DNA of 64,000 nt from Chitinophagaceae bacterium (lineage in GTDB: Bacteria > Bacteroidota > Bacteroidia > Chitinophagales > Chitinophagaceae), in assembly GCA_947455605.1 (NCBI GenBank), contig CANGOX010000005.1, forward strand, positions 1 to 64,000, read 5' to 3'. The position numbers and the translations under genes are program-made. The notes beneath the pieces were generated by a model. That model was given only the letters and a program-made list of their open reading frames with translations, was not told the origin of the DNA and ran no database searches. Position 1 is the first letter of the stretch. Every line of letters starts with the position of its first letter. Below, piece by piece: positions 1-10,295 of this stretch.

Positions 1-706
1 CCCAATCAGTTGAAGAGATCCTGACAAATAGAGGCAGATCGGCAGGCCACACAGTTTGTACAGATTGAATGACCTCTACCAATAAACGGATCCGGTTCTC
101 AAAACTTCCCCCATATTCATCAGTACGAAAATTACTTAGTGGCGAATAGAACTCATGCAATAAATAACCATGCGCTGCATGTATCTCAACTACCTGAAAA
201 CCTGCTTTCGATGCACGTTGTGCCGCATTTGTAAAGTCTTCGATCAATTGTTTGATGGCTTCTTTGCTTAATGCAGCAGGTATCATCGTACCCTCTTTAA
301 ATGGAACCGCACTTGGTGCTACGATCTGCCAGCCCCCTTCTGCAATGGGTATTTGCTGGCCACCTTTCCAGGGTTGGGCACAGCTGGCTTTTCTTCCTGC
401 ATGTGCCAACTGGATCCCGGCAACTGCACCCTGACTTTTTATAAAATCAGTAATGCGTTTCAGATTGTCAATATGCGCATCCTTCCATATTCCTATATCC
501 TGTGCGGTGATCCTGCCTTCAGGCACAACAGCGCAGGCTTCTGAAAGGATCAAACCTGCACCACCCACAGCCCGGCTGCCAAGATGCACCAGATGCCAGT
601 CGTTGGCAAACCCATCCTCGCCTGAATATTCACACATAGGAGATACGGCTATCCTGTTTTTTAATTGTATCGAACGAATAGAAATTGGTTCAAAAAGCAA
701 TGCCAT
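1..706 (-). CDS. NADH:flavin oxidoreductase, Old Yellow Enzyme family (YqjM-like), 3' end cut by window
   Basis: Reading from the ATG at 704-706 toward base 1, the frame is open for 235 codons and runs off the window, so the C-terminal part is missing. The protein begins with the TIM-barrel strand typical of OYE enzymes. It has an SPMCEYS motif near residue 25, matching the Cys/Tyr pair of the YqjM subclass, and a later IHAAHGYLLHEF block containing substrate-binding histidines, followed by FRTDEYGGSFENR. These enzymes use FMN and NADPH to reduce activated alkenes in the cytoplasm. Family membership is clear; the natural substrate cannot be told from sequence. The gene diverges from the lipoprotein pair that starts at 860. 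Confidence 0.9.
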   Translation of the reverse strand, partial: MALLFEPISIRSIQLKNRIAVSPMCEYSGEDGFANDWHLVHLGSRAVGGAGLILSEACAVVPEGRITAQDIGIWKDAHIDNLKRITDFIKSQGAVAGIQLAHAGRKASCAQPWKGGQQIPIAEGGWQIVAPSAVPFKEGTMIPAALSKEAIKQLIEDFTNAAQRASKAGFQVVEIHAAHGYLLHEFYSPLSNFRTDEYGGSFENRIRLLVEVIQSVQTVWPADLPLFVRISSTDW

Positions 707-823
707 AAGATGATATTAGTAATGAAGGAGATCACAAAATTAACGATTACCGGATTTCTTCAGGAATTGACTTCAACAACAGGCTGCATAACCCATTGAT
801 TCTGCCTCTATCCTACTTCAAAT

Positions 824-850
824 GTTTTTTGTAGATTTATACAATTCAAT
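824..850 (+). promoter_or_regulatory. Duplicated upstream element, copy 1
   Basis: A T-rich stretch reading GTTTTTTGTAGATTTAT is followed by ACAATTCAA, ten bases before the ATG of the first lipoprotein gene. A closely similar stretch with the same spacing precedes the second paralogue (2047-2073). The two genes were therefore duplicated with their control region. Neither copy carries a clean TAnnTTTG box, so calling it a promoter is inference. Confidence 0.4.
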
Positions 851-859
851 GCCAGCACT

Positions 860-1975
860 ATGAAAAAGGCCTTCGCTATATGCTTTGCCGGTTTTGTATG
901 GTTGTCTACTGCATGCTCAAAAAGCAGCAGTAACAGCAGCAGCAATGATTCCGCAAATCCCATTTACGATCTGGTGAAAGGTGCTTTTACCGTGCCTCCT
1001 TTTGATACTACGGATGTAACCGGGTTGGTTCCTCTGGGTAACCTCAATCCGCCGGGACATACCTTCCCTTCAGATCACATGTATTTTTATTGTTTCACTT
1101 CACAGGCATCTTTGAACATTAAATCGCCGGGCAATGTACATATTGTAAGAATCGGAAGGACCCATTATAATGCCGGGTTAGCGAATGATCATTACGATTA
1201 TAATATTTCATTGGGGTCTGATAAAAGTTATATTCAATGGGGGCATGTAAGCAATCTTTCACCCCGCCTGCTTGCCGCTGTAAATAATTTTGCCGCCGCG
1301 CAATGCGAGCCACAATATTCAACGGGAGGCTCAACTTATATTCAATGTTACCTTACTGTTTCGTTAATGGCAACCCCCGGAGAAATATTGGGAATAGCCA
1401 ATGCAAACAACGGTTTGGCGGGTATGGACTTTGGTGCCTATATCAATGGATCGGGTGCTAACCCTTTAGAATATTTTGATGCCGGATCCCGTGCCATGAT
1501 GGAAGCCAAGCTGGGCAGATTTGATGGAAAAATAAGAAGAACCCTGCCCCCTCTTTGCGGCGAGTACAGCCAGGATATTGTTGGCACTGCACAAGGCAAC
1601 TGGATCAAACAAGGTGGCAGCAGAACACCAGAGGACAATAATATCGCTTTTGTAAAGGATAATGTAGAGCCTAACAAACAAGCCATTTCCGCCGGAAATA
1701 CACTGCCAGGTTTACCATCGGGTGTATATTATTTTGCAGAACAGACAACCGGTTTTACCAATCGCAATTTTGCTGATGTGAAACCGGATGGTAATATTTA
1801 TTGCTATACATTGGGACTACCCAATGCCCTATCACCGGGATTAAGTATACTCCCGGCTACTTCGGTCCTCATACGCATGGATAACGGCACTACCCTTTCT
1901 GCAGAAAAAAGAAATTGCGATTGTACTTGCGGGCCTTATTTGTTCAGTTCAAATAAAATAACCTATACCCGATAA
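860..1975 (+). CDS. Putative exported lipoprotein, intact tandem paralogue
   Basis: A 371-residue protein with a lipoprotein signal: a short basic start, a hydrophobic stretch and a lipobox LSTAC, so Cys19 should be lipidated. A Ser/Asn-rich linker follows. I do not recognise the mature family. It is rich in beta-type sequence, carries several cysteines, and ends with a distinctive EKRNCDCTCGPY cluster before the final TR. The pseudogene at 2083-3195 is its paralogue and shares the same blocks, including TVPPFDTTDVTGLVPLGNLN and the C-terminal Cys cluster. The pair looks like a recent tandem duplication. Likely location is the periplasmic or outer face of the outer membrane. No function is assigned. 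Confidence 0.75.
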   Translation: MKKAFAICFAGFVWLSTACSKSSSNSSSNDSANPIYDLVKGAFTVPPFDTTDVTGLVPLGNLNPPGHTFPSDHMYFYCFTSQASLNIKSPGNVHIVRIGRTHYNAGLANDHYDYNISLGSDKSYIQWGHVSNLSPRLLAAVNNFAAAQCEPQYSTGGSTYIQCYLTVSLMATPGEILGIANANNGLAGMDFGAYINGSGANPLEYFDAGSRAMMEAKLGRFDGKIRRTLPPLCGEYSQDIVGTAQGNWIKQGGSRTPEDNNIAFVKDNVEPNKQAISAGNTLPGLPSGVYYFAEQTTGFTNRNFADVKPDGNIYCYTLGLPNALSPGLSILPATSVLIRMDNGTTLSAEKRNCDCTCGPYLFSSNKITYTR

Positions 1976-2046
1976 CTTTCTTTCCTATCGCACTTATACT
2001 CAATACAGGCAACCTTTTCAAAAGAAAACGTATCTGACTTTCATTG

Positions 2047-2073
2047 GTTTTTGTACATTTAATACCATTGAAC
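2047..2073 (+). promoter_or_regulatory. Duplicated upstream element, copy 2
   Basis: Reads GTTTTTGTACATTTAATACC followed by ATTGAAC, ten bases before the ATG at 2083. It matches the element at 824-850 in sequence and spacing, which supports choosing the downstream MKKRVS start rather than the longer open frame from 2044. Confidence 0.4.
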
Positions 2074-2082
2074 CTGCTAATC

Positions 2083-3195
2083 ATGAAAAAAAGAGTATCG
2101 GTTATCATTTTGTGGGGGCTGATGATCAATGCCGGCTGTAACAAAAGCAGCAGTGATACTACCACAAATTCTGCCAATCCTTTATACGATCTAAAAATTG
2201 CTTCCCTCACAGTTCCTCCTTTGGATACTGCTGATGTTACTGGGCTGGTACCGCTTGGTAACCTGAATCCAACAGCACACGTTTTCCCATCCGACCATAT
2301 GTATTTTTACTGTTTTACATCCAAACCTTCTTTGGAAATCAAATCACCGGGTAATGTACATGTTCTCCGGATCAGCAGAACACGTCTCAATGCCGGCGCA
2401 TTTAATGATCATTATGAATATAAAATTGCTTTGGGCTCGGAAAACAGTTATATGTATTGGGATCATGTAAGCAGCCTATCAACAAAATTGCAGGCCGCGG
2501 TCAATAATTTTTCTGGAGCAACCTGCGAACCTGCTTACACTACCGGCGGTATCTCTTATCAGGGATGTTATGTAGAACCCGCCAACTTCATGGCAGCACC
2601 GGGCGATGTATTGGGTATTGCCAATAACAATGGCTGACTGGCTGGTATGTATATGGGAGTAAATGTTAATGGGATTGCTATGAACCCGTTAGATTATTTC
2701 GACGCAATATCCAGAACGAAACTGGAAGCCAAATTAAGCAGTGCTGATGGCAGAATCAAAAGAACAGCCGCACCCTTAGGTGGTGAATATAATTATGATA
2801 TAGCCGGAGCAGCCATCGGTAACTGGATCAAACAGGGCTATTCTAAATTTCCGGAAGACAATAACCTCGCGTTGGTAAAAGATAATATCACTCCTTCTAT
2901 ACAGGTTTTTTCGGCAGGCAATACCTTACCCGGTCTTACCAGCGGCACTTATTATTTTCTGCCCAAATCAAGCGGAATTATCAACCGCAATTTTGCTGAT
3001 GTAAAAGCTGATGGAACCATCTATTGCTATACACTCGATCTGTTGGGTTTTGTAAATTTTGGCAATTCCATTCCCGGCACATCAATCATTATCAAGATGG
3101 AGGGAAATGCTTCTATGTCGGCAGAAAAAAGAAATTGTGATTGCAGCTGCACCCCTTATGTTTTTACCACGAATAAGGTATCGTACACTAGATAA
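2083..3195 (+). pseudogene. Second lipoprotein paralogue interrupted by an in-frame TGA
   Basis: The start MKKRVS is placed by alignment with the upstream paralogue. The signal ends in a lipobox INAGC. The frame stops at TGA 2635-2637 and continues without any shift to 3195. Aligned with the intact copy, the TGA sits where the paralogue has a Gly codon (IANANNG-LAGM against IANNNG-stop-LAGM), so one GGA-to-TGA change explains it. Downstream residues remain well conserved, including NPLDYFDA, IGNWIKQG and the EKRNCDCSC tail, so the break is recent or is a sequence error. TGA is used as an ordinary stop elsewhere in the window (for example 10292-10294), so recoding is unlikely. A product of about 184 residues could still be made from the first half. 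Confidence 0.75.
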
Positions 3196-3231
3196 TTACA
3201 GGAATTACTCTGACAATTACGGATATAGATT

Positions 3232-3278
3232 GTTGAAAAAGTAAGCCCCGGCAAAATGCAGGGGCTTTCTTTTTCAAC
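3232..3278. terminator. Bidirectional rho-independent terminator
   Basis: Inner stem AAGCCCC (3243-3249) pairs with GGGGCTT (3261-3267). It is extended by an outer arm GTTGAAAAAG (3232-3241) pairing with CTTTTTCAAC (3269-3278). It lies between the convergent lipoprotein pseudogene and dnaK and offers U-rich tails on both strands, so it can end both transcripts. Confidence 0.85.
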
Positions 3279-3324
3279 GATATTAAATATTGCTTCATTT
3301 ACCTGAGGTTTCAGGTTGGTGAAG

Positions 3325-5241
3325 CTATTTTACTTCTTCAAACTCAGCGTCTGTAACGGTTTCGCCACCGGCGTGAGCACCTGCATTTGCTTGAGCACCT
3401 GCATCTGCACCAGTTTGTGCACCTGCCTGACCTGCTTCTGCCTGTGCTTTATAAATTTCTTCACTGGCAGCTGTCCATGCAGTATTCATCTCTGCCATAG
3501 CAGCATCTACACCGGCTATGTCCTGGTTCTTATGTGCTTCTTTCAATTTAGCGAGGGCAGCTTCGATCGGTGCTTTTTTATCAGCAGAGATCTTTTCACC
3601 AAACTCTTTAAATTGTTTTTCGGTCTGGAAGATCATACTGTCGGCAGCGTTCAGTTTTTCAACTTTTTCGCGAGCTTCTTTATCAGCCGTTTCATTGGCT
3701 TTTGCCTCAGCTTTCATTTTCTCAACTTCTTCCTTGTTCAAACCGCTACCGGCTTCAATGCGGATCTTTTGTTCTTTACCGGTGCCTTTGTCCTTTGCAC
3801 TTACATGCAACATTCCATTAGCATCAATATCAAACGTTACTTCAATCTGTGGTACACCGCGCGGTGCCGGTGGAATACCATCCAGATTGAACATGCCCAG
3901 GCTCTTATTCTGACTGGCCATTGGTCTTTCACCCTGCAATACATGGATCTGTACACCGGGTTGGTTATCGCTGGCAGTAGAGTATACTTCTGTTTTCTTA
4001 GTTGGAATGGTAGTGTTGGAAGGGATCATGGTTGTCATGATACCACCCATGGTTTCAATACCCAGACTCAATGGAGTTACATCGAGTAACAATACGTCTT
4101 TCACTTCTCCGGTTAATACAGCACCCTGTATAGCAGCACCTAAGGCAACTACTTCATCAGGATTCACTCCTTTGTTAGGTTTTTTTCCGAAAAATTTCTC
4201 AACGATCTCCTGTACTTTAGGAATACGTGTAGAACCACCCACCAATATCACTTCATCGATCTGTGTAATGTTATAACCGGCATCTTTCAATGCTTCTTCG
4301 CAAGGTTTTAAGCAACGGGCAAATAATTTATCAGCTAACTGCTCAAATTTTGCGCGGCTTAATTTTATCACTAAGTGTTTAGGTACACCATCTACTGCGG
4401 TAATATAAGGCAGGTTGATCTCAGTTTCTGAAGAAGAACTCAATTCAACTTTCGCTTTTTCTGAAGCTTCTTTCAAACGCTGTAAAGCCATCGGGTCTTT
4501 GCGCAGGTCGATCGCTTCCTGTGATTTGAACTCATCAGCCAGCCAATCCATGATCACTTTATCAAAGTCATCACCACCCAGGTGGGTATCACCATTGGTT
4601 GATTTTACTTCAAACACCCCGTCTCCCAATTCCAGGATAGAGATATCGAATGTACCACCACCCAGATCAAACACAGCAATCTTCTGATCAACATGTTTTT
4701 TATCCAGACCATAAGCCAATGCTGCTGCAGTTGGTTCATTTACAATACGGCGAACATTAAGTCCGGCAATTTCACCGGCTTCTTTGGTAGCCTGGCGTTG
4801 AGCATCATTAAAGTAGGCCGGAACGGTTATTACCGCTTCGTTTACTTCATGACCCAGATAGTCCTCAGCCGTTTTCTTCATTTTCTGAAGAATCATGGCA
4901 GAGATCTCCTGTGGCGTATATAAACGGTCATCTATCGCTACACGAACCGTATTATTGTCACCTTTGGCCACTTTATAGCTCCAATGGCTGATCTCTTCGG
5001 TCACTTCGTCGTAACGGCGGCCCATAAAACGCTTCACACTGCTGATGGTATTGGCAGGGTTGGTAATCGCCTGTCTTTTGGCAGGGTCCCCAACTTTACG
5101 CTCACCATTCTTTAAGAACGCCACTACCGATGGGGTGGTTCTACGCCCCTCGTCGTTGGCGATCACTACTGGCTCGTTACCTTCCATAACGGCAACACAA
5201 CTGTTTGTTGTTCCAAGGTCAATTCCTATTATTTTGCTCAT
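3325..5241 (-). CDS. dnaK: Chaperone protein DnaK (Hsp70)
   Basis: A 638-residue Hsp70, a normal length for bacterial DnaK. The start is the ATG at 5239-5241 giving [14 protein letters not shown]; the open frame extends 19 codons further upstream but that part is unlike DnaK. The nucleotide-binding domain shows the phosphate-1 motif DLGTTNS, the phosphate-2 motif [10 protein letters not shown] and [11 protein letters not shown] substrate-binding beta domain and helical lid follow, then a low-complexity Ala/Gly/Gln tail ending in EEVK. It folds client proteins in the cytoplasm with DnaJ and GrpE, which are not in this window. It stands alone and is transcribed away from 5538. I could not define a heat-shock promoter in 5242-5537. 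Confidence 0.98.
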   Translation of the reverse strand: MSKIIGIDLGTTNSCVAVMEGNEPVVIANDEGRRTTPSVVAFLKNGERKVGDPAKRQAITNPANTISSVKRFMGRRYDEVTEEISHWSYKVAKGDNNTVRVAIDDRLYTPQEISAMILQKMKKTAEDYLGHEVNEAVITVPAYFNDAQRQATKEAGEIAGLNVRRIVNEPTAAALAYGLDKKHVDQKIAVFDLGGGTFDISILELGDGVFEVKSTNGDTHLGGDDFDKVIMDWLADEFKSQEAIDLRKDPMALQRLKEASEKAKVELSSSSETEINLPYITAVDGVPKHLVIKLSRAKFEQLADKLFARCLKPCEEALKDAGYNITQIDEVILVGGSTRIPKVQEIVEKFFGKKPNKGVNPDEVVALGAAIQGAVLTGEVKDVLLLDVTPLSLGIETMGGIMTTMIPSNTTIPTKKTEVYSTASDNQPGVQIHVLQGERPMASQNKSLGMFNLDGIPPAPRGVPQIEVTFDIDANGMLHVSAKDKGTGKEQKIRIEAGSGLNKEEVEKMKAEAKANETADKEAREKVEKLNAADSMIFQTEKQFKEFGEKISADKKAPIEAALAKLKEAHKNQDIAGVDAAMAEMNTAWTAASEEIYKAQAEAGQAGAQTGADAGAQANAGAHAGGETVTDAEFEEVK

Positions 5242-5537
5242 AAAACTGAATTTCAGGTTAATAATCAGGTTTGTATAGTCAATCACCATGCCATCCACCC
5301 CGAAAATGCAAAAATGTCAGCCTCTTATCCACCCTTTTTCCCAATTCAGCAGTCCAATCAGGCAGCTCAGGTATTTTATGACAGAATTATTACCTAACAA
5401 AAGCCAGAATCCGTAGTTTTATACACCCCCCTACCAACCTAAGGATTCATTTCCCGATTGTATGATAAGGGGGTATCCGAAAATCCAATCCCTGATAAAC
5501 CTTTCGTTTATTTAACCCCTTTGCATTAAACTGTTGC

Positions 5538-8087
5538 GTGGAGAGAAATGATTTATTAAACCGGTTGGTGGTTTTGTGCTGTTGCGTCCTATTCCTGTGT
5601 TCCGGGGCATGGTCGCAACGCGGCAGCGTACGCGGCCATGTGATGAATGATTTCACCAAAGAGCGGGTTCCCTTTGCGAGTCTTTTCTGGAAAAAAGCGG
5701 GTTTTGGCATTACCTCAGACAGTGCCGGCAACTTTGTTATCAGATACAGTCATCACCCAATAGACACCCTTATTCTTAGCTATGTGGGTTATATGGAAGT
5801 CAATAAAGTATTTCACAGTACTGCAAAAGATACCGTTAATGTTGAGATGGTTTTAACACAGGTAAAACTCTCCAATACAGTAGAAGTCAGGTCAAAATTC
5901 AATAAAGGTCTTCGCTGGTGGAAAGCCATTGTGGCAAATAAAGGAAAGAACAATCCTTACAAATACGATAGCTATTCTTATGAGTTATATAATAAGGTGG
6001 AGCTCGATATGAGTAATGTAGACAAGCGGTATTTCACTGATAAGAAGTTACTACGCCCCTTTGCTTTTCTGCTGGATAATATTGACAGTGTTTCTGATCA
6101 CAAGCCTTTCTTACCGATCTATATGACAGAAGCGCTTTCTGATTATTACTATTCCAACGACCCTTATAAAGTTCGGGAAGAGATCAAAGCTGCGAAAACA
6201 GAAGGTTTGAAAAATGAAAGCATCCTCCAGTTCATTGGTGGCATGAACCAGAAAGTGAATGTGTATGAGAATTATGCCAATGCATTGGGAAAAGAGTTTA
6301 TCAGCCCGCTTAGTGATGTGGGCGACAGGTATTACAATTACAAAGGGGCCGACACACAATATATCAGCGGGCAACGATACCTGCACTTATTTTTTACACC
6401 CAAAAGAGAAGGTGAGAATACCTTTAGTGGCGATTGCTGGATACATGGCGGCAACTGGGGTATTTACCGGGTTAACCTCAACATCTCTGCTACCGCCAAT
6501 ATCAACTATGTGAACCGATTGAGTATTGTGCAGGAATTCAGTCTACGGCCCGATAGTGCCTGGATGTTTGCCAAGGATAAAACCATAATCGATTTTACTC
6601 CCTTTGGAAAAGAAAAACTTTCTTTCATTGCCCGCAGAACAAGTACGTACAAAGATGTTAGGTTAAATGATACCGCTATCCTGAGGAAGCTGGGAGAGAA
6701 TGTACAAAAAGAGGAAGTTATTGTATCAGAAACAGCAAGGGATAAAGATAACAGATTCTGGTCCGAACAACGCCATGAAGAACTGAGTGTGAATGAAAAG
6801 AAAGTGTATCAAATGATGGACACGATCAAGACCATCCCTGCATTCGTCAAATACACCAAAGCACTTAAATTTATTTTTGATGGTCATAAACAATATGGCA
6901 ATATTGAGATTGGCCCCTGGTACAAATGGGTAAGCGGTAACCAGCTGGAGCGGTTCCGTATGCGCTTTGATCTGGGAACCACAGAGCAATTCAGTAAATA
7001 CTTACGCCTGCATGGATATCTGGCCTATGGATTCAAAGACGGAAGATGGAAAGGAAGAATGGATGTTACGTATCATCTTCCTAATAATAAAGGGATCACT
7101 TTGTTTGGCTCCTATACACATGACCTGGATAATGGCCGTACCCGTTACAATGATGAAGATATCACCACTGATAATATTTTCAGTCAACTGATACGCAGAC
7201 CGGGCATCCCTCAAAAATTTCTGGGTGTAGAAGAAATAAAACTGGCTTTTACCAAGGAATGGAAGAGTAAATTTTCCTTACAGCCATTTATTACCAGAAC
7301 AACCTATGAAACATTTAACCCCCTTCCGGCTACCAATACCCTGCTTAGCCGTATTGCACAAAGCCAGATCACCAGTTCCGAACTGGGCGTTAAGATCAGG
7401 TATGCACCGGGAGAAAGAACCTTTGCCCGTCATAGAAAAGAAGTGAAACTGAAAAGCAACTTACCGGTATTGGAGATCAGACCGGCATGGGGTATCCAGG
7501 ATTTCCTGAAATCAGATTACCAGTATGTTCGTTTAGGCGTGAATATTTCGCAAAGCACACGTATTGCCGGCTGGGGTAAGCTTAACTATCTCCTGTATGC
7601 AGGAAAGATCTATACCAATGAATCATTACCCTTTATGTTATTGGAAACTCACCCGGGTAACGAGATCTATTATTACAACAAACAATCCTTCAACCTTATG
7701 AACCGGTTTGAATATGTGAGTGATAAATTTGCCGGTATCAACATCGAACATAATATTGAAAAGAAATTTCTGAATCTGCTTCCATTCATGCGCAAATCCA
7801 ATATGCGACAGTTTTGGAACTTTAAATCCGTATGGGGCGATCTTACTGATAAAAGCAGGGCATTGAACCGGATCGAATATTATAATGAATACCGCTTGCG
7901 CTCCTTACGTGGCGGCTTCTATACAGAGATCGGCACCGGTTTTGAAAACATCTTTAAACTGCTCCGCATAGACTTTGTATGGCGCAATGCACCTCTACGC
8001 AATATTCCACCGGGATTGAACCCCATGCTCTTCAAGTCTAACACCAATGATTTTGGTGTATTTGGCAGTGTACATTTACAATTTTAA
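5538..8087 (+). CDS. DUF5686 / carboxypeptidase-regulatory-like outer membrane protein
   Basis: An 849-residue exported protein. I use the GTG at 5538, because it gives a signal peptide (hydrophobic LVVLCCCVLFLC, cleavage near AWSQ) and no ATG lies in a sensible place. Residues about 30-110 form a CarboxypepD_reg-like Ig-type domain with the usual VPFASLFW and DSAGNFVI blocks. The long remainder matches the DUF5686 type found throughout Bacteroidota, ending in amphipathic strands and a terminal phenylalanine (VHLQF) as in outer-membrane beta barrels. The function of the family is not established. The gene is transcribed divergently from dnaK, and the beta-helix gene follows 44 bases later in the same direction. 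Confidence 0.8.
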   Translation: MERNDLLNRLVVLCCCVLFLCSGAWSQRGSVRGHVMNDFTKERVPFASLFWKKAGFGITSDSAGNFVIRYSHHPIDTLILSYVGYMEVNKVFHSTAKDTVNVEMVLTQVKLSNTVEVRSKFNKGLRWWKAIVANKGKNNPYKYDSYSYELYNKVELDMSNVDKRYFTDKKLLRPFAFLLDNIDSVSDHKPFLPIYMTEALSDYYYSNDPYKVREEIKAAKTEGLKNESILQFIGGMNQKVNVYENYANALGKEFISPLSDVGDRYYNYKGADTQYISGQRYLHLFFTPKREGENTFSGDCWIHGGNWGIYRVNLNISATANINYVNRLSIVQEFSLRPDSAWMFAKDKTIIDFTPFGKEKLSFIARRTSTYKDVRLNDTAILRKLGENVQKEEVIVSETARDKDNRFWSEQRHEELSVNEKKVYQMMDTIKTIPAFVKYTKALKFIFDGHKQYGNIEIGPWYKWVSGNQLERFRMRFDLGTTEQFSKYLRLHGYLAYGFKDGRWKGRMDVTYHLPNNKGITLFGSYTHDLDNGRTRYNDEDITTDNIFSQLIRRPGIPQKFLGVEEIKLAFTKEWKSKFSLQPFITRTTYETFNPLPATNTLLSRIAQSQITSSELGVKIRYAPGERTFARHRKEVKLKSNLPVLEIRPAWGIQDFLKSDYQYVRLGVNISQSTRIAGWGKLNYLLYAGKIYTNESLPFMLLETHPGNEIYYYNKQSFNLMNRFEYVSDKFAGINIEHNIEKKFLNLLPFMRKSNMRQFWNFKSVWGDLTDKSRALNRIEYYNEYRLRSLRGGFYTEIGTGFENIFKLLRIDFVWRNAPLRNIPPGLNPMLFKSNTNDFGVFGSVHLQF

Positions 8088-8131
8088 CAAATACGCCTGT
8101 GCACTTTTGCACATTTCCTATCTTTAAGGAT

Positions 8132-10294
8132 ATGAAATCGTTCATCAGTATCTGTTGCTTGCTATTTCTTCTGCCTAACCTCTATGCCGATCCCATAGAC
8201 TTAAAAGCCGGCATGAAAATAACAGCTTCCGTAACGATCAATCCCCGCACTTATAACCTGAATGGATTAACAAAGATTGATAATCCTGTGATCCTGATCG
8301 AAGGGCATGATATAGTGGTAGATTTCAATCATTCGGTTTTACAGGGATCGAATGATAAAAACAATCCGGATGAATTTTACGGTTTGGGTATCCTGATCAA
8401 AAAAGGGTCAAGCAACATCACGATTAAGAATGCCGTGATTCATGGTTACAAAGTAGCCATACTTGCAGACAGCACAGAGAACCTCAGCATAGAACACTGC
8501 GATCTGAGTTATAATTATCGCCAGCATTTACAAAGCAACCGCGAACGGGAAGATGTAAGCGACTGGATGAGTTATCATCATAATGAAAAAGATGAATGGT
8601 TGAGATATGGAGCTGCTATTTACCTTAGAAAATGTAATAAAGCAAGCATATCAAACAATATAGTTACCGGTGGACAATGCGCCTTAATGATGACCGGGAC
8701 CGAAAAAACAACCGTATTTGATAACGATTTCAGTTTTAACTCCGGGATCGGTATTGGCTTGTACAGAAGCAGTAACAACAATATATACCACAACCGGCTA
8801 GATTATAATATACGTGGGTATAGCGACGGTAAATACAAACGCGGCCAGGACAGTGCTGCCATTCTTGTGTTTGAGCAAAGCAGCAATAATATTTTCGCTT
8901 ATAATCTGGCTACACATAGCGGTGATGGATTTTTTTTATGGGCTGGTCAAACCACGATGGATTCGGGTAAGGGCGGCAGTAACGACAATTTTATTTATGG
9001 AAATGATTTTTCGTATGCCCCCACCAATGGAGTAGAGATCACATTCAGTAAGAACCTTGTGATGAAGAACATCATTAAGGAATGTGACCATGGGATATGG
9101 GGGGGATACAGTTATGATACCGATATAACCGATAATAGTTTTGAGAATAACCGGATTGCTATTGCCATAGAACACGGTCAGAATATCAATATCGCCCTCA
9201 ATGGTTTTACGGGTGATAAAACAGGGGTTAAATTATGGTCGAGGGAAAAACAACCCGAAGACTGGGCCTATGCAAAACTGCGCAACACCGAAAGCCGCAA
9301 TTACTGGATCGCAGCTAACCGCTTTACATCGAACAATATTGCCTATGATATTATGGGTACGGATACGGTAGTATTCAGTGGTAACACTAAACTAATGGTA
9401 AATCAGAACCTGGTATTAGGAGAACGTTGGGACAATGTTGACACTTCACGGGAAGGTGCGATTCTCGATATGGATTACAATAAAGATGAGCGCCTGCAAA
9501 AAATAAACGCCACTTCATTACCACCGGTAACGGTGCCGCAGACAAAAAATGAAATGCGGATCACCCAATGGGGGCCTTATGATTTTCGATATCCTTTGAT
9601 TTGGTTGAAAGATATTGATAAGACGGGTCTTTATCATTTTGAAGTACTGGCACCAAAAGGCAACTGGAGCATACAACAGATCAATGGCTTTGCTATTATC
9701 AGTAAAGGATCTGATAGTTTTCCTTCAACAATTATTGCAAAAGCCGATACTACGCAACAGCAGCTTGGAATTAAATTATTATATACTGGGCCCGCTTACC
9801 TGAATCAATTTGGTAAACAAACAACAGGCAATTCAGTATTTGAATACCGGTCCTTTCATCCACAAACCAAATGGGATGTGAATTGGTATAAATGGGATGG
9901 TGAATATGATCCTGCAAAAGATTTTTTACAGTTTACCCAATTATTCAACCAACAACCTGTGTATTCAACAACAACAGATAAAATAGATTATACCTGGTGG
10001 GGAGCTATCGGGAAGAATTTACCGGCAGATTCCTTTGCTACTGTTGCTGTCACCAAAATGAATCTGAAAGAAGGCAATTACCGTATAGGAATTACGGCTG
10101 ATGATTTTGTAAAATTATATATTGATGGCAAAGAATTCATAGATGCCTGGAACGCAAAGTATACGGAAAATGATGAAGACACCCATCACCGTAAACAGAT
10201 CCGTTTAAGTAAAGGAGAACATGAATTTAAAATTATACATGCTGAGAAAACCGGATTGGCTACACTGATGTTTTATATTGACCCGGAAAACTGA
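8132..10294 (+). CDS. Exported right-handed parallel beta-helix protein with C-terminal PA14-like domain
   Basis: A 720-residue protein. The ATG at 8132 is chosen because it is preceded by AAGGA and begins a good signal peptide ending near YADP. Residues about 40-440 hold many short turns of NosD/pectate-lyase type (repeated NNIxxNxL, GIGLYRSSNNN and SSNNIFAYN motifs), predicting a parallel beta-helix that usually binds or cleaves polysaccharides. The last 140 residues resemble a PA14 carbohydrate-binding domain (GNYRIGITADDFVKLYIDGK). This suggests an extracellular or periplasmic glycan-active protein; enzyme activity is not shown. It converges on the GtrA-like gene with one base between the stop codons. 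Confidence 0.8.
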   Translation: MKSFISICCLLFLLPNLYADPIDLKAGMKITASVTINPRTYNLNGLTKIDNPVILIEGHDIVVDFNHSVLQGSNDKNNPDEFYGLGILIKKGSSNITIKNAVIHGYKVAILADSTENLSIEHCDLSYNYRQHLQSNREREDVSDWMSYHHNEKDEWLRYGAAIYLRKCNKASISNNIVTGGQCALMMTGTEKTTVFDNDFSFNSGIGIGLYRSSNNNIYHNRLDYNIRGYSDGKYKRGQDSAAILVFEQSSNNIFAYNLATHSGDGFFLWAGQTTMDSGKGGSNDNFIYGNDFSYAPTNGVEITFSKNLVMKNIIKECDHGIWGGYSYDTDITDNSFENNRIAIAIEHGQNINIALNGFTGDKTGVKLWSREKQPEDWAYAKLRNTESRNYWIAANRFTSNNIAYDIMGTDTVVFSGNTKLMVNQNLVLGERWDNVDTSREGAILDMDYNKDERLQKINATSLPPVTVPQTKNEMRITQWGPYDFRYPLIWLKDIDKTGLYHFEVLAPKGNWSIQQINGFAIISKGSDSFPSTIIAKADTTQQQLGIKLLYTGPAYLNQFGKQTTGNSVFEYRSFHPQTKWDVNWYKWDGEYDPAKDFLQFTQLFNQQPVYSTTTDKIDYTWWGAIGKNLPADSFATVAVTKMNLKEGNYRIGITADDFVKLYIDGKEFIDAWNAKYTENDEDTHHRKQIRLSKGEHEFKIIHAEKTGLATLMFYIDPEN

Positions 10295-10295
10295 C

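Noticed and set aside
2635-2637. TGA as selenocysteine or recoded codon
   Set aside because: The aligned residue in the paralogue is Gly, no SECIS-like hairpin is evident, and TGA is an ordinary stop elsewhere in the window.
3316-4089. Cys/Phe-rich frame on the plus strand opposite dnaK
   Set aside because: A shadow of the strongly biased dnaK coding strand; composition is not protein-like.
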